A DNA stretch of 64,000 bases from Chrysoperla carnea (Eukaryota > Arthropoda > Insecta > Neuroptera > Chrysopidae): positions 39,613,435 through 39,677,434 of the forward strand of contig NC_058338.1 in NCBI RefSeq assembly GCF_905475395.1. The letters run 5' to 3'. A program made the position numbers and the translations under genes. Shown here piece by piece: positions 10,945 to 23,707 of the stretch. How positions within the stretch are numbered: the stretch's first letter is position 1; the number at the start of each line of letters is the position of its first letter. Under the pieces are notes generated by a model that did no database searches, was not told the DNA's origin, and was given only the letters and a program-made list of their open reading frames with translations.

Positions 10945-11727
10945 GTATGATGTAATATTATTCACAAGAGTTTTTAAATTAATTGATGATTTTAAACATA
11001 CATTGATGCATTTGAAAAAAAATTAAAAAGCATATGCAATATTTCAAAAATTTTACAGAACTATCAGATGTCAACGGAATTATTTTACAAATTTGTTTAT
11101 ATAAAAAATTATAAATATTTCATACTTGTGTTGAATTTACTACACTTCGCAAAAATATATTTTGCCACAAACACTATTTTATATCGAAAGTTATTTTTCC
11201 CGGAAATGTTTCGAAGTTCTTCTAATAAAATCGAGCATGAATATATTTTCCTACGAATTCGAAGATTCAACCCAGACTCAAAGAAACTGCAGTACAGTAA
11301 TGTCAAGGATAAATTTTTATAATATCAAATATTCAATTTAAGAGTTTATTAAAATATATCATCGCAATATTGCAGATTCTGAAATGAATGCATAATGGCA
11401 ATACCAAGTGATTTACTTCATAGAACAAACACCAATATTTTAAACTGTCTCTATACTTAAGCTGAAGATTTCCTTGAGAGTCAAGTTGGAATTAAGGAAA
11501 ATAAACGCGAACTTTTTTTATACTTTGGGGGATTATGGAGAATATTGAATTAACGAAAATAAAATAGAAGTCTGTACTAAAGCGGACACTGGTTTAAATT
11601 GCTATAAATTTTTAATAGCTGGATATTTTTATTCTGTATACCTCATACCCCGAGTTTTTATATTAAATTTTACAATTACGCGTGTTTGATCAACTAACTT
11701 CAGAGAAAAAAAAATATATTTTCAATT
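10945..11727. other. Intergenic or intronic, no recognised feature
   Basis: A+T-rich. An 84-codon frame on the plus strand at 11068-11322 overlaps an open frame on the minus strand and has no recognisable similarity. It is not called a gene. Confidence 0.35.
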
Positions 11728-13560
11728 TTGATAGTAGAATACAATTTTTCGATATATGGCGTAATTTTCAAAATATTGAAAATTGAAAATTTTTTTAATT
11801 ATTCAGCTTTCAAATATTTTGAAAACCAAGGCAGATATCGAAAAATTGTATTCTTATTTTTCATCTACATTCATAAAGTTATAATAATATTCACCATCAA
11901 CGTTGAAAATAAGATAAAAATAATTTTAACCCTAAATCTACCCTACTCGTACATCCCTTATATGAATGCTTATATGGATGGAGATACTTGGTAATTTTCT
12001 ATTCTATATCTATCTTTTTTTTTTCAATTGTTTTCATTCGTTCCAAGTGAAAATTACCAGAAACTCTCAAAATATGCCGTATTTTAAGATTTCTCCATAA
12101 GTGCAACGCATTTTATATCGATTTGAATAGCTTTTTTCTTAAAAATATGCATGATTACCTAAGATGAAATTTTATTCACATATTCTTTGAGTAAAAGTAT
12201 TTTTATACAAAATTTTGAGCCGTTGGTGTGAATGAAAAGTGAGCTATCAGATTTATTTACAATGTCAACTAAATTAATAAAAGTGTAGTAAATAAAATTA
12301 AATAGCTCTTAAAAAAGCTTCAAAGCTTTATTAAATACAGTTTGGATGGTAACATATTATGAAACACTAGGTAACAATTTTCTTTCTAACAGACTTTGAA
12401 TAAATTTTTTATGGATACTACCATGAAAAATTTGTACTTGACCTAAAAAATATAAAATAGTACCATGGAAACTTTTACAAATACACTGTTTTATATTTGA
12501 CTATCTTTCATGTTATTACATTGCTTGTTTTCATAACAATTTAACAACTTCTGTTTGGTTTACTGTACAACTAACTGTTTAAATGATTGTAGTAGCTGTA
12601 CATGTAATTTTCGCACAGAATTGGCAATAAGAAAAGGCAAGGGGTAAGAAAATTTTTAATTATAATGCAACCGTATTCATATAAAAAATTTCCAAATCCA
12701 AAACCCTAATTCAAACCACTAATTTTTCAAAATAATGTTTCAGCCCATTTTCTCAATGCGCATATTCCTCATCTGTGCGAATTTTTCTTTGGCCTTACAT
12801 GTACCTATTCTCACAAAAAAAGCCATTATTAAATTGATTACGGACCAAAATTTCGAAAATTTACTAGCTATAATTTAAATATGCTTATGGCATTTCAATG
12901 CCACTTTTTTGATTAAAATAAATCTTTATTTTTGAATTAAAAACATACATGCCGATGTGTCGATAAAAATGTTGGTCTAGACTTCCAAGGTTTATTAATG
13001 ATTGAAAAATAATAAGTAAAATGCGGTCTAGACTTATACTTATTCATATAAAAAATGCTTGAACGTCAACTGTTAGATATAGTGGCATATCTTGTAGGTC
13101 TACATATAACAAAATATAAAATGTCGTAGTCGTAGCTATGTGTATTTCAAAGATTTATTATCATAACTTCACCGAAACAAAAAAAACAACAACAGACTTA
13201 TTATTTAATCGATCATTTTACTCATAATAATGTGGAGAAATTGTTATTATTGTTTCAATACACTAAGAAAAAACCCTGTAAATTACGCCACAAGAACTTA
13301 CCATTATATTTTGATAAATTAACCGAAAGTAAAGTGTCTCCAACCATGTAAGAGCAGGGTAGATTTAGGGTTAAAATTATTTTTATCTAATTTTTAACTT
13401 TGATGATGAATTTTGTTTTAACTGCATGAATCTAGACGAAAAATAGGAATAAAATTTTTCGATATGTGCCTTGGTTTTCGAAATATCGAAAGCTGAATAA
13501 TTAAACAAAATTTTTCATTTTCGATATTTTGAAAATTACGCCAGATATATCAAAAAGTGT
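11728..13560. mobile_element. Element with about 240-bp inverted repeats
   Basis: The left arm (about 11728-11960) recurs inverted at about 13340-13560. Shared strings include GGCGTAATTTTCAAAATAT, AATAATTTTAACCCTAAATC and, further in, ATGGATGGAGATAC (compare ATGGTTGGAGACAC). The arms have diverged moderately. The 1.4 kb between them has no transposase-like ORF, so this is at best a non-autonomous or decayed DNA transposon. A related fragment lies at 42930-43065. Frames within the arms are not genes. Confidence 0.55.
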
Positions 13561-13740
13561 TCATGACTTTTTTTAATTTAATTAATTTTATCCTTGAACG
13601 ATTTTTTTTCAGGCAAGCCTATACCATTAATTGCGAAATTATCTTTCTTCTGATACTAATTTCGATTAGCTAACAGATTGGTGAAGTTACTCCATCAAGT
13701 ATGAACAGATAAGTAACTAAACCGATCTGTTACGGTCGGA
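13549..13740 (+). mobile_element. Palindromic MITE fragment (GAGACGG family)
   Basis: The sequence from AAAAGTGTTCATG through AGGCAAGCCTATAC and TTATCTTTCTTCTGATAC to GATCTGTTAC matches the internal part of the elements at 35096 and 48487. It lacks the GAGACGG terminal repeats, so only a central fragment remains. It abuts the inverted repeat ending near 13560. Confidence 0.5.
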
Positions 13741-14446
13741 AGTATGTGCCAATTTGTTTGTATTTATGAAAGTAAAACTTAAAGCGTGCCTTCATTTCTC
13801 TTTTATAAAGATTTTCAAAGGAATATATGACAAGATGTGATAATTGACCTAAGTTAGATACTTTTCGTATTAAACCAGGTTCGGATGTATTTATACGTTA
13901 AAAGTATTTAAACGTTAACGAAAATTTTGAAAAAGCTTTTTTAGTCGAGTTGTTGTAACGGTGAGACTTGTAACAATGAGTTAGGAAAATATATGATTGC
14001 AGTATATACAAGTTATATTTCAGAAACTAAAAAGCCAGAAAATTCATTCATAAAACGTCTGTATAAAATGCATGTGTAAAAATAAACTTTGAGAGTTATT
14101 CATGAAATATTCATTAAAACGATAAATAATTTATGAGGAATAATAAATACGCTAACTTACATACATATACAGTATTGCTTTTTCTAGTCATTCGTAACTC
14201 AATACCGAATACAATATGTCCCACTAATGAAAATTGAGTTGGCTATTTAATGTTTTTTTGTTATTATATATTAAAATTGCTCAGTACAAATAGTATTCCT
14301 TGCAAGGCAATTTTTTTACCGATACGTATACCTATCGTTCTCTAAACACCCTGACTTGTAAACGGTTGAAATTCAATAGTTGATAAAAAATTTTTTCAAA
14401 ATAAATTTTTTCAACAAGAAACGGTTCAAAAGAAGCTACTAATGAT
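13741..14446. other. Intergenic, no recognised feature
   Basis: A+T-rich DNA with only short frames; nothing supportable. Confidence 0.4.
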
Positions 14447-14472
14447 ATGATCAAATTAACTTTTTGAATAAT

Positions 14473-15762
14473 TTAATTCTGAGTTCGGAGAAAAAAATTG
14501 AATTTAGTAGATCATTATGATACAAATTGAGGAAACTAAAATCTAACATTTTTTGATGGTCGGAAGGGGTCCAAAAAAAATGGTAAAGTGGCCTAATCCA
14601 GTCTTTCGCGTCAGACACCGTCGGATTGAGTTAAAAATAAAAAAGTGTTCAATAAGCTTACGCGCCGTAAAAAGGCGAAAAGAATGAGCTGCGAATGAAC
14701 CCGATTGGTCCATCGATGTCCCCACAAATGGCAAAAAACCATCGATTTTGCTCGAAATTTCAAAACTTCATAGCTCTTGTTGTTTTAAAGATTCAAAGCT
14801 GAGATTTAAATGGATTGTAGCTTTTGTACCCATGAAGTATCACACACAATTTCAGCAAGATCGAATGTATACTTTTTGCAAACCGCAGCTGAATGCAAAA
14901 AACAGGACTTTTGTAAAATGGCCCTAAAAAAGTTGTGGTGCGGTAACGCGCTATTTTTTTTACGCGATCGTATGCTTCAATAGTTAAAGTAATACCTACT
15001 AAAGTGTCAACCTCTCATCTTAAGTAAAAGTTACTAAAATATTAATTTTAAATTACTATTATTTTAAATTATAACATTAAAAATAGGATGGGAGTAATGG
15101 GAGCAATTATTAAGACTATAATGTCACAATTGCTCTCATTACTCCCATCCTATTTTTAATGTTATAATTTAAAATAATAGTAATTTAAAATTAATATTTT
15201 AGTAACTTTTACTTAAGATGAGAGGTTGACACTTTAGTAGGTATTACTTTAACTATTGAAGCATATGATCGCGTAAAAAAAATAGCGCGTTACCGCACCA
15301 CAACTTTTTTAGGGCCATTTTACAAAAGTCCTGTTTTTTGCATTCAGCTGCGGTTTGCAAAAAGTATACATTCGATCTTGCTGAAATTGTGTGTGATACT
15401 TCATGGGTACAAAAGCTACAATCCATTTAAATCTCAGCTTTGAATCTTTAAAACAACAAGAGCTATGAAGTTTTGAAATTTCGAGCAAAATCGATGGTTT
15501 TTTGCAATTTGTGGGGACATCGATGGACCAATCGGGTTCATTCGCAGCTCATTCTTTTCGCCTTTTTACGGCGCGTAAGCTTATTGAACACTTTTTTATT
15601 TTTAACTCAATCCGACGGTGTCTGACGCGAAAGACCGGATTAGGCCACTTTACCATTTTTTTTGGACCCCTTCCGACCATCAAAAAATGTTAGATTTTAG
15701 TTTCCTCAATTTGTATCATAATGATCTACTAAATTCAATTGTTTTCTCCGAACTCAGAATTA
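14473..15762. repeat. Near-perfect 1.3-kb palindrome (foldback element)
   Basis: Two arms of about 635 bases (14473-15108 and 15128-15762) are inverted copies around a 19-base spacer centred near 15118. Alignment at several points needs no net gap: GAGTTCGGAG at 14481 pairs with CTCCGAACTC at 15746, and ATCGATTTTG at 14741 pairs with its inverse ending at 15495. Only scattered substitutions were seen (for example GATCGTATG against GATCATATG), so identity is about 97-98 percent. Weaker pairing of TGATCAAAT (14449 and 15800) suggests the original ends lay slightly further out. Mirrored 63-codon frames in the arms are by-products of the symmetry. The arms match no other repeat here. A transcript would form a very long double-stranded RNA. 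Confidence 0.9.
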
Positions 15763-15808
15763 TCTAAAAATTGACGCCATTTTTTTTTTATTTGATCACA
15801 CTATAATT

Positions 15809-17078
15809 AATCCGAGAAAAAGACACGTTGAGTAACTTATAGCCGTTATTCATATAACCATGACTTTAAACAGCTTTTAGTGTATAAATTGTTCATCACT
15901 TTTTTCAAGTCAGAGTCAGATAAATATATTTCTTTTTCTAGAAAATTTGCGTGAGATGTAAATAAATGTAAAATTTTCGATGTTTTTGGAGAAACTGTTC
16001 ATTAGTACTAAATTAACTTTGAATTGGTTTTTATTAAAGAAAAACAAATTTTTGAAAGATTTTGATATACTAAAAAAAAAATAGGAAATGTGGTATGTCT
16101 TGAATTGATTGAAATCTTTCCTAAACATTTTTTCATTTAAAAAAGAATTTTTTAAATGAAAAACAGTATTAAGTTTATCTCGAGTTATTACAGAGATGGG
16201 CAGTCGAATTTAACTTTTGATGGTAATTGTATTTATATCCTTAATAAGTATACTTCCAAAAATTTAGAATTTCCTGACACTATATCCATAAAGTCATTCA
16301 AAAGTTCATGATTCTCCTTCAAGTCATTCAAAAGATCATTTCACAAACCAGGATAAAGCGTGTTGCTTCACTTTCTTCAAAAAATTGGCAGTACATAGTC
16401 GGTGTTCTGAAGTCACACGACTAACTTCCCAGAGGGAGAAAAAACATAAAAAAGTCTTGTTAGCCTTCATAGATTATTCTTCGAACATACATTGCAGCTT
16501 ATGCTGGAACGATCATTATGCCCATAGATAAATGATATGTTTTATCCAGTACTCAAATTCTGTTTATTCAGTTTTTTATTACCATTTAAAAACGGCTCAA
16601 CTAATTATGCTGACTAAAATCTTCCAGTCCTTAAATACGCGATTACGCGTCGAATATAAGCCCAGTCGCGTGTTAATGTCATAACTGGTTCACGAGATAA
16701 TCGAAGCGAAAAATCCGAACAAACATACGAACAAACATACGTACACAAACACACACATACACAGACATCATATTGAAAAGGTTTGATTCGGATATTTGAT
16801 TTTTTTAAAACCGGCTCCATTACATTAACTTCCTCTGAGATGTTAATAAATTTTTTTTACATTGGCCCTTTCTATTTGACACATTCGGTATACATATTGT
16901 ATATTTTTATTATAAATATATGGTTTCCTAGACGTTTCAATGTTAACGTACGTTATATATGTTTATACTTCTTTACATTAAATGGTTATTTCGTAATATA
17001 CATTCACTTGAGGAAGGATCGAAACGTTTCTTATCGCACAACAGTATTTGAATTCGTTTATATATTTATATGATTTTT
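15809..17078. other. Intergenic with possible retroelement debris
   Basis: Mostly A+T-rich. At about 16353-16430 a short frame reads SSKNWQYIVGVLKSHD before a stop, faintly like the tail of a retroposon protein; this is too weak to call. A purine-rich ACA/CATA microsatellite-like stretch lies at 16722-16766. No gene is supported. Confidence 0.35.
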
Positions 17079-17616
17079 ATACCATGAATATATGTAATAT
17101 ATATGTTAAGGTATACTAAGTTCAGTCCCAAGTTTGTAACACTTAAAAATATTGACGCTACGGATAAAATTTTGGTATAGTGGTTCATAAAGTCACCTAA
17201 TTAGTCCATTTCCGGTTGTCCGTCTGTCATCGTGAAAACACAAAAATGAAGAGAGATATCAAGTTGAAATTTATAGCGTGCTTAGGATGTAAAAAGTGAG
17301 ATAGAGTTCGTAAATGAGCAACATAGGTCAACTGGATTTGGGCTCCGTAGGACCCATCTTGTAAACCGTTAGAGATAAAACAAAAGTTTAAAAAAATGTT
17401 CCTTATAAAAAAGTAAGCAACTTTTGTTTGAAACATTTTCGTAAACATCACTGTTTACCCGTGAGTTCGTAAATTAGGCACAAATTGTATAGCATGTATT
17501 ATAAGGGATACAAACATAACTGATATATGTATGTATGTGTAATGTGACAGGGTTATCAACCCTGTTTATACATGGTATTTCAAAAATTAACTCAGTCAAC
17601 TGTTTGCTTTCACTTG
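17079..17616 (+). mobile_element. HINE-like dispersed repeat, copy A (full)
   Basis: Full-length member of the window's most abundant repeat. It starts with ATACCATGAATATATG and ends with TATACATGGTATTTC, the inverted counterpart, followed by a hairpin-capable tail (AAAAATT and AACTGTT flanking CTCAGTC) and TTTCACTTG. Internal landmarks are TCCCAAGTTTGTAACACTTA, CCTAATTAGTCCATTTCCGG, AACATAGGTCAACTGG, GGACCCATCTTGTAAACCG and AACATCACTGTTTACCCGTG. It has no coding capacity of its own. Confidence 0.8.
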
Positions 17617-17765
17617 TTTTTTCTATTTTTTATTTATTTAATGCATGATAGAACAAAACAATTACTTGACTTACTTAAATCACTTAGGTATTATATTTTT
17701 CATATAAAATATAATTATGAATATTTGTGCGCTAAAATTGAATTGAGATTGGATGGAATATATCA

Positions 17766-17985
17766 CGGTATACTAAGTTTAGTTCCAAATATGTAACACT
17801 TAAAAATATTGATGCTACGAACAAAATTTTGATATAGGTTTTCATAAAATCACCTAATTAGTCCATTTCCGGTTCTCTGCCTGTCTATCCGTCTGTGAAA
17901 AACGAAAAGAGATATCAAGCTAAAATTTTTATAGCGTGCTTAGGACGTCAAAAGTGAGTTCGAGTTCATAAATGACCAACATAGG
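17766..17985 (+). mobile_element. HINE-like dispersed repeat, copy B (5' part)
   Basis: Begins GGTATACTAAGTTTAGTTCC and runs through CACCTAATTAGTCCATTTCC to AACATAGGTTA, then loses homology. It lies 150 bases after copy A in the same orientation. Confidence 0.75.
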
Positions 17986-19554
17986 TTATTTTTCAATGAT
18001 AATTATAAACATTAATTTGCATTGATAATTGTATGTTTTTCAAAAGAAAAATATATGAAAAGCGTCATTAATTTTGTAGAAAAATTAAAGCAAGTTATTA
18101 GTATATTGGGCAAAGTGGTCAACATCTTCGGTTCTGCTTATCGGATTGATGTCAACTTTAAATTTTTCTTCTTGTTTTATCTTTTATTTGCCGCATGTAT
18201 AATCTTGATACGACTTTCCTGAGTTAAGATATTCAATTTATTTATAAAAATCGATTATTTTCTGAGCGATGGCCTTATGCAATTTTTAGTTCTTACTAAT
18301 ATTTACGCTCATTCGGAGTGACTAGTTCAAAAAATGCTACAGACAGCCGCAAATCTCTTAATGGCCGTGTAATCTATGAACAAAACACAATAGTTTTAAT
18401 TTGATTATAACAATTTAACGGTCGAAGATAAAAGGTTGCAACTAGTTCCAAATGTATTTTGTTAAAATTCTAATTTTTTGGCTATTAACTTTTTTTCCTC
18501 CAACGCACCACCGTTTTCCTTAAAAAGTAAAAAAAAAAATAAATATATATAATAAAACAATGAAAATGGCCGCTTAAAATCATAATCTTTAATAATGAAG
18601 CCCATTTACAAATTTTTTTTGCCACCATCGTATTCAGTGCATTTTTTTATATAAGAATAGTCAATAACCTATAGCTTCTTTATATTTCTGACGGAAATGG
18701 CTAATTTTGACTTCAATACAACCAACCTAAAAATTTTAGTGTACAATTTATATTGTCGGGTCAACACGATTATCATCTGTTGCTATATGTTCAAATGATA
18801 TATATGTCATAAGTCTGATAGAGAGTTATTGCTAACCCCTCGGAAAACGATATACGGGCTGTAAAATGTGTACACCAAATATCAAAGAAATGAGAAAAAT
18901 TTTAATTTTTTTAAACTTTACCCCTCTTTATACTGGGAACGAAGCGTTGGCGAATATATGTTAATATGAACCCTACTTCATTAAAATTATTTAAAAATAT
19001 GCTCTTACATTTTTTGCATTTACTTCGGAAACTCCCTGTTTATAAATTTTCAGATATCTACTCTTTAAGGTGTCTAAATACGAAAATAATCTTTAAAATA
19101 TACATTCCATGTATGAAATTAAAAATTTCTCGAAAACAATTTTTTATATAGAAAACCCATGTGAATAATTTTATAAACAAATACAGATCAACGTTTGCCT
19201 AAATACCTGTTTTTTTTTTTTTTTTTTTTTAAATTTCATGTGATTTATAGTTAAAAAGATTTATTACAAAATATTAATAATTCTAATTATTATTCTCACA
19301 AGCACTTTGTTAGGAATGTCTCTTCATTAATCGAATATCTGAAACTCGTTGCAAGAAAAAAAGCAATGGTTATAAAAAGAAACTTGAATTTTTAAACAGA
19401 TTTCCAAGGCAAATACAGTATAAAATTTTTTTCCAAAATCAAATATCATGAAATGAATATTTGATACAGAACTACTAATACTTACAGTTCTATAAAATAA
19501 TTACTAAATTTTTTCTTTACTTTCTACTTTTCTTCCTATTTATGAACATGGAAA
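17986..19554. other. Intergenic, no secure feature
   Basis: A+T-rich, with a 20-base poly-T near 19210. The stretch at 18840-18960 (ACGGGCTGTAAAATGTGTAC and following) has the look of a dispersed repeat, but no second copy was identified here. Confidence 0.35.
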
Positions 19555-19735
19555 AGGCTAGAGAAATAATACTAAGATTTAGTTATGATCATTATGTAAT
19601 TTGTATATCATATCTGTAATAAAATTGCCTATAAGAGGAAGTAAATCAATAACATGTATTTGATTTATCTAGCCTGTTTTAGTCACGGATACCGTACTGC
19701 GGTATTCAGCACAGGTCAGGTCGAGCTGGTTTATC
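19555..19735 (+). repeat. CTAGCCTG-type repeat, partial copy
   Basis: Starts at GGCTAGAGAAATAATACT and shares GTATATCATATCTGTAATAA with the copy at 4414. It ends with CTAGCCTGTTTTAGTCACGG and GGTCGAGCTGG. The palindromic left half is missing. Confidence 0.5.
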
Positions 19736-21277
19736 TCAATATGATCCAGTTTTCTGTAAGATATTTTATGACACTAGTTTTATGACATAAGATTTGGAAT
19801 ATCGTGGTTGTTATCGTGATTAAATAAGATATTAATCACAGGCAAAGTTGTAGAAGTGAATACAATAATGTGTTGAATCGAGAATATTTTGGTTAGCCCA
19901 CAAAGATCATATCCACCACGGATTGTTTATATTTATCGTCATATATATTATGTATACCCAAAAATTTTTTTTTTCCACATTCATCACAAAACTTGTTACA
20001 ATATCTGACATGTGATTTAATATTTAATTGTTCCAACATACTTATTTGTCAGTTAGGTAGATATATGTGACATCTGTATAACAATATCAATTATCCCTTA
20101 TAAAATTAACACAATTCTAATGTTTATTCTATTATTATAGACCATGAATGATATTAATTATTATTATTATTTAATATAAATACGTCATGGGGTAGAATTA
20201 ATTATATGGTAAATGTGAGAAATGCTTCTGCCAATCATGAAAATGAAGATAGTTTTAATTTTGATGTAAAAGAGCTCATTTACTTATTTAGAATATGTGC
20301 AAAAAATCAAACTTTTAAAATTTGTACTAACCTTTGGTTCTATGGAAAATACACCTCTAAAATGAGTTAAGATAAAGATCTACACACGAAATCATAAAAC
20401 TTTTAACCTCACGCAAAATCTCTGAAAGTTTGATAGGTACTATAGATTAAAATGCTTCATAAACGTGCAACTCAGTAATATAGATGTTATAATATATAAG
20501 TACAAAGGCCGAAGTGATTGGAGAGTGCAAATCAATGTACGCACACTGTAAGGAAGCACAAATTCAGTTAAATTAGCATAAATATAAAATACGTCAAATG
20601 AAGTTTTAAATTTGATAAACATAATCTGGGTACGTAAACTAAATTTTCCCTCAGTCACACAAAAGAAGTAATAAGCTTTCCATGGCTTTCCATGGCGAAA
20701 ATCGTGACTCCTATTTTTTGATAAGCAAATCTATTATATATTTTTCTTGTTTGTAGATGTTAGTCACTTTACTCCTCCTAAACAGATGGACAGATTTTGT
20801 TCCACCACAACTGTTGAGGATTCCGCAATAAAAAAATTAAATTTCATTAAATGGTGGGAGCGCATATAAAAAAAAAACAAATTAAACATAAAATTACTAA
20901 CGCACAGAAATGCTAAAAGTATCGAGAGAAAAAAAAACCATTAAAAGAAACTAATTACACTAAACCTGTTAGGTAGCGTATTACAAAACTAATATTTATA
21001 ATTAATTACTAAGACAGTTATTGGTACGAGAGAAACATAGTTCCTATCGGGTGAGAGGTTCCGACGACACCAATCATCGAACAACAGACGTGTCGCTTTG
21101 TTGAGTATTGGCAGTAAAAAGGGAAGCTTCTTCAATATGGCTATTACTCAGATTAGGCCTAAGCAAATTTTAGCTTGTTGCAAATAAATCTAAAATTGTG
21201 GGCCACCTTCATACCTATAATTGACGTAATGTATTGACATTGATATTATTTTGTTATCCACAGAATACTCAATATGG
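19736..21277. other. Intergenic, no secure feature
   Basis: A+T-rich. A patch at 21030-21125 with AGTTCCTATCGG resembles one at 22417 and may be a decayed repeat. No gene was found. Confidence 0.35.
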
Positions 21278-21766
21278 TACAGTAAAAGATCGGCTAATAA
21301 AGGAAAATGAATGAATCCGCTCGCATTTTGCTAAAATCTCATGGATTGTGCTTCTTAAGTGTTAAATATCATTATTAACGCATGAGTAAGTGCCGCAAAT
21401 GTTTCTATTTGTTAGAAAACAATAAATTATTAATTCAATGGAACGATGTTAAGGATCACTTAAAAAATAGTAATTAGGCAACTTGTTAGACGTAAATATT
21501 AAGTGTTCGTCAAATAATTGAAAACTATGTACATGTATAACGTATTCGTAATTCAAGTTGCCTATTTATTAATTTTATAAGTCAATTTTAGCATTAACCG
21601 TTCCATTGCATTAATAATTTATCGTTTATTAACAAATAAAAACATTTTCGCCACCAAATTTTGAATTACTTATGATATTTGACACCTAAGAAACACATTC
21701 ATGTGGTTTTAGCAAAATGCGAGTGGTTTCTTTCATTTTCCTTTATTTGTAACATCTTTAACTGTA
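21278..21766. mobile_element. Tc1-like MITE with about 200-bp inverted repeats
   Basis: The 489-base element begins TACAGTAAAAGAT and ends with ATCTTTAACTGTA. Inside, the arms share ATAAAGGAAAATGAA, CTCGCATTTTGCTAAAA, AAATTATTAAT, CAATGGAACG and TAGGCAACTTG in inverted order over about 200 bases. CAGT ends flanked by TA fit the Tc1/mariner rule of TA target duplication. No transposase is encoded. Confidence 0.75.
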
Positions 21767-23369
21767 CTAATAGTCTACAACAATATAACAGCCTTAATAC
21801 ATTATTTTGTTAAATTAATAATGTATGTAATTAGCAAAGTTGAATAAAGCATTTAAACATCCTACATAGCAAAGAACAACATTATGTTACAAGGAAGTCG
21901 TGTGCCATCTGTAACGAGTTTGTGTAGGTTAACTTTATTGTTTCTACGTTATAGAAATATATAATTGGTTTGTTTATATCAAATTAGCAAATATATAGCA
22001 CCGTTAACCTAAACTTTAGGAAATTATAAATATTCCGAATAATGTTATTTGTTACTGTAGGTAATAAGTTGCAGAGATCTTTGCTTTTAAAATAAACGGT
22101 TGAATTCTTAAATTTTCAAAATTATGTTATTTTTGTATAACCAATATCTAAATGTGCAGCGCTGCATTTAACTATTTGTGAGACAAGATCAAAAAATTAT
22201 CCAACACCGACAGACAGAGATTTTAACATTCGGAGGGTGGGTGTGGAAAGGTGGAGCGGGAAAGTGAGGATGAATAACCGAATATTTTCAAATAAAAGTA
22301 CCCAAGTGGGTTATAAAAAAGAGCATGACGTGTACATTATAAAACTGTCATCCCTACGCAAGTGGGGATGTTGCCCAGCAACATAGTTAATAATAAAATG
22401 AACGTAAGAAAGGAACATCCAGTTCCTATCGGATGTTCCACGACCCTCCGCGTTCTTTTTATTTGAAGTAAAATAATTACATAATTGCAATTTTTAAGGT
22501 ATATTTGATTGAAATACTGTATACTTGACTTTTTAATAGCAAAATTCCTGATAATATCGTTAAAATTGACGATAGACTAACTAGTAACATGCTATTTTGC
22601 CATAATGTATCAGAAGTTTAATAACCGAAGCCCTTTTCGTATTGCCCTGTACTACCTTGGGCCAGTGCTTAGCCTAATTCTTTATTATAAATCCATCACT
22701 GCTAATGTGAAATCAGTGGCTATTTTCTAACGAAACCAGATTGTCGAAAATAATCATGAATTTTTTTAAGGAATAAATTTTCACATATAGATCATGTAAA
22801 ATATTCAACATGAACCGTGATTGTACGTCTTAAATGTCATAAACAAATTACTCTAGAAAATTAAAAAGAAATTTTTTGTTAAACATTTAAAAATTACTTA
22901 ATTTCAATTATCTTTTTTGTTTGAAGTTACAGACTTTTTCTGTTGCTTTGTGAGCGAATTCGTAGGTATCAACTAATTAATGAAAGTAAAATATAAAAAT
23001 GTATTTTTATGCTAGATCAACCAAAATTAAAGCAAAATATTTATACTACTTTGTTAAATTAACACCCAGACTAGTACTTTTTTAATAAAAACAAACACAA
23101 ATTAAAATATGAATACAAAAAAAAAAAGAAGCATACAACCAGAAAAAAATTTATGATATCTATCCCATGTACTACAAATATATGATGAATACGTGTTTAT
23201 AATTTAATTTTTAATAATATTATCATAGAAAATAAAATATGAAAATATTAAAGTTCAATTATGAAAACCCGTTAATTTTTCCCTTAATATTTTTTTTTCT
23301 GTACTTTATCTTACATACAAAGGAGGTAGTAATAATGTCAAAATTTTTTATTCATCATGGGTTCATGAG
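21767..23369. other. Intergenic with repeat-like patches
   Basis: The G+C-richer stretch at 22200-22450 contains CAAGTGGGTTATAAAAAAGA and a 9-base perfect inverted repeat (GGAACATCC at 22412, GGATGTTCC at 22431) around AGTTCCTATC. It looks like the body of a dispersed repeat. The rest is plain A+T-rich DNA. Confidence 0.35.
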
Positions 23370-23485
23370 ATTGTCTGATACAGACTGGTACAGACAGACA
23401 GACAGACAAACAGACAGGCTGACTCACGTACATAGTGGTCAAACTTATAACACCCCTTTTTTGTTTCGGCGGTTAAAAAGGAAAA
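23370..23485 (+). repeat. RTE-like retroposon 3' end fragment
   Basis: A CAGA microsatellite (ACAGACAGACAGACAAACAG) is followed by CATAGTGGTCAAACTTATAA and CACCCCTTTTTTGTTTCGG, then GGTTAAA. The same ending occurs at 24318-24385, indicating a shared repeat. Assignment to an RTE-like retroposon rests on remembered similarity to insect repeats. Confidence 0.45.
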
Positions 23486-23707
23486 TTTTCTTTTTGTAAA
23501 AACCAAACACCTTTTGATTGCAATTTTTTTTAAAAATTTTAAAGGAGGGATTAATACGTCTTACTTTTATTAGAGATTAATACGGTTTTTTTTATATCAT
23601 TTGTGTAATTTGAAAATTTTAATAATTATGAATAACAATTTAGATTGATACGTACTCATGTGTAGGGTATTTCAAGAACAATTTCAGCTGCATGTTATTG
23701 ACAATTT

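Noticed and set aside
11068-11322. 84-codon frame, with an overlapping frame on the other strand
   Set aside because: Both strands are open in the same place in A+T-rich DNA and neither product is recognisable.
15502-15693. 63-codon frame mirrored at 14543-14734 on the other strand
   Set aside because: It exists twice only because the two arms of the palindrome are inverted copies. It has no recognisable domain, and the copies differ at the start codon (one has Met-Gln, the other Met-Pro).
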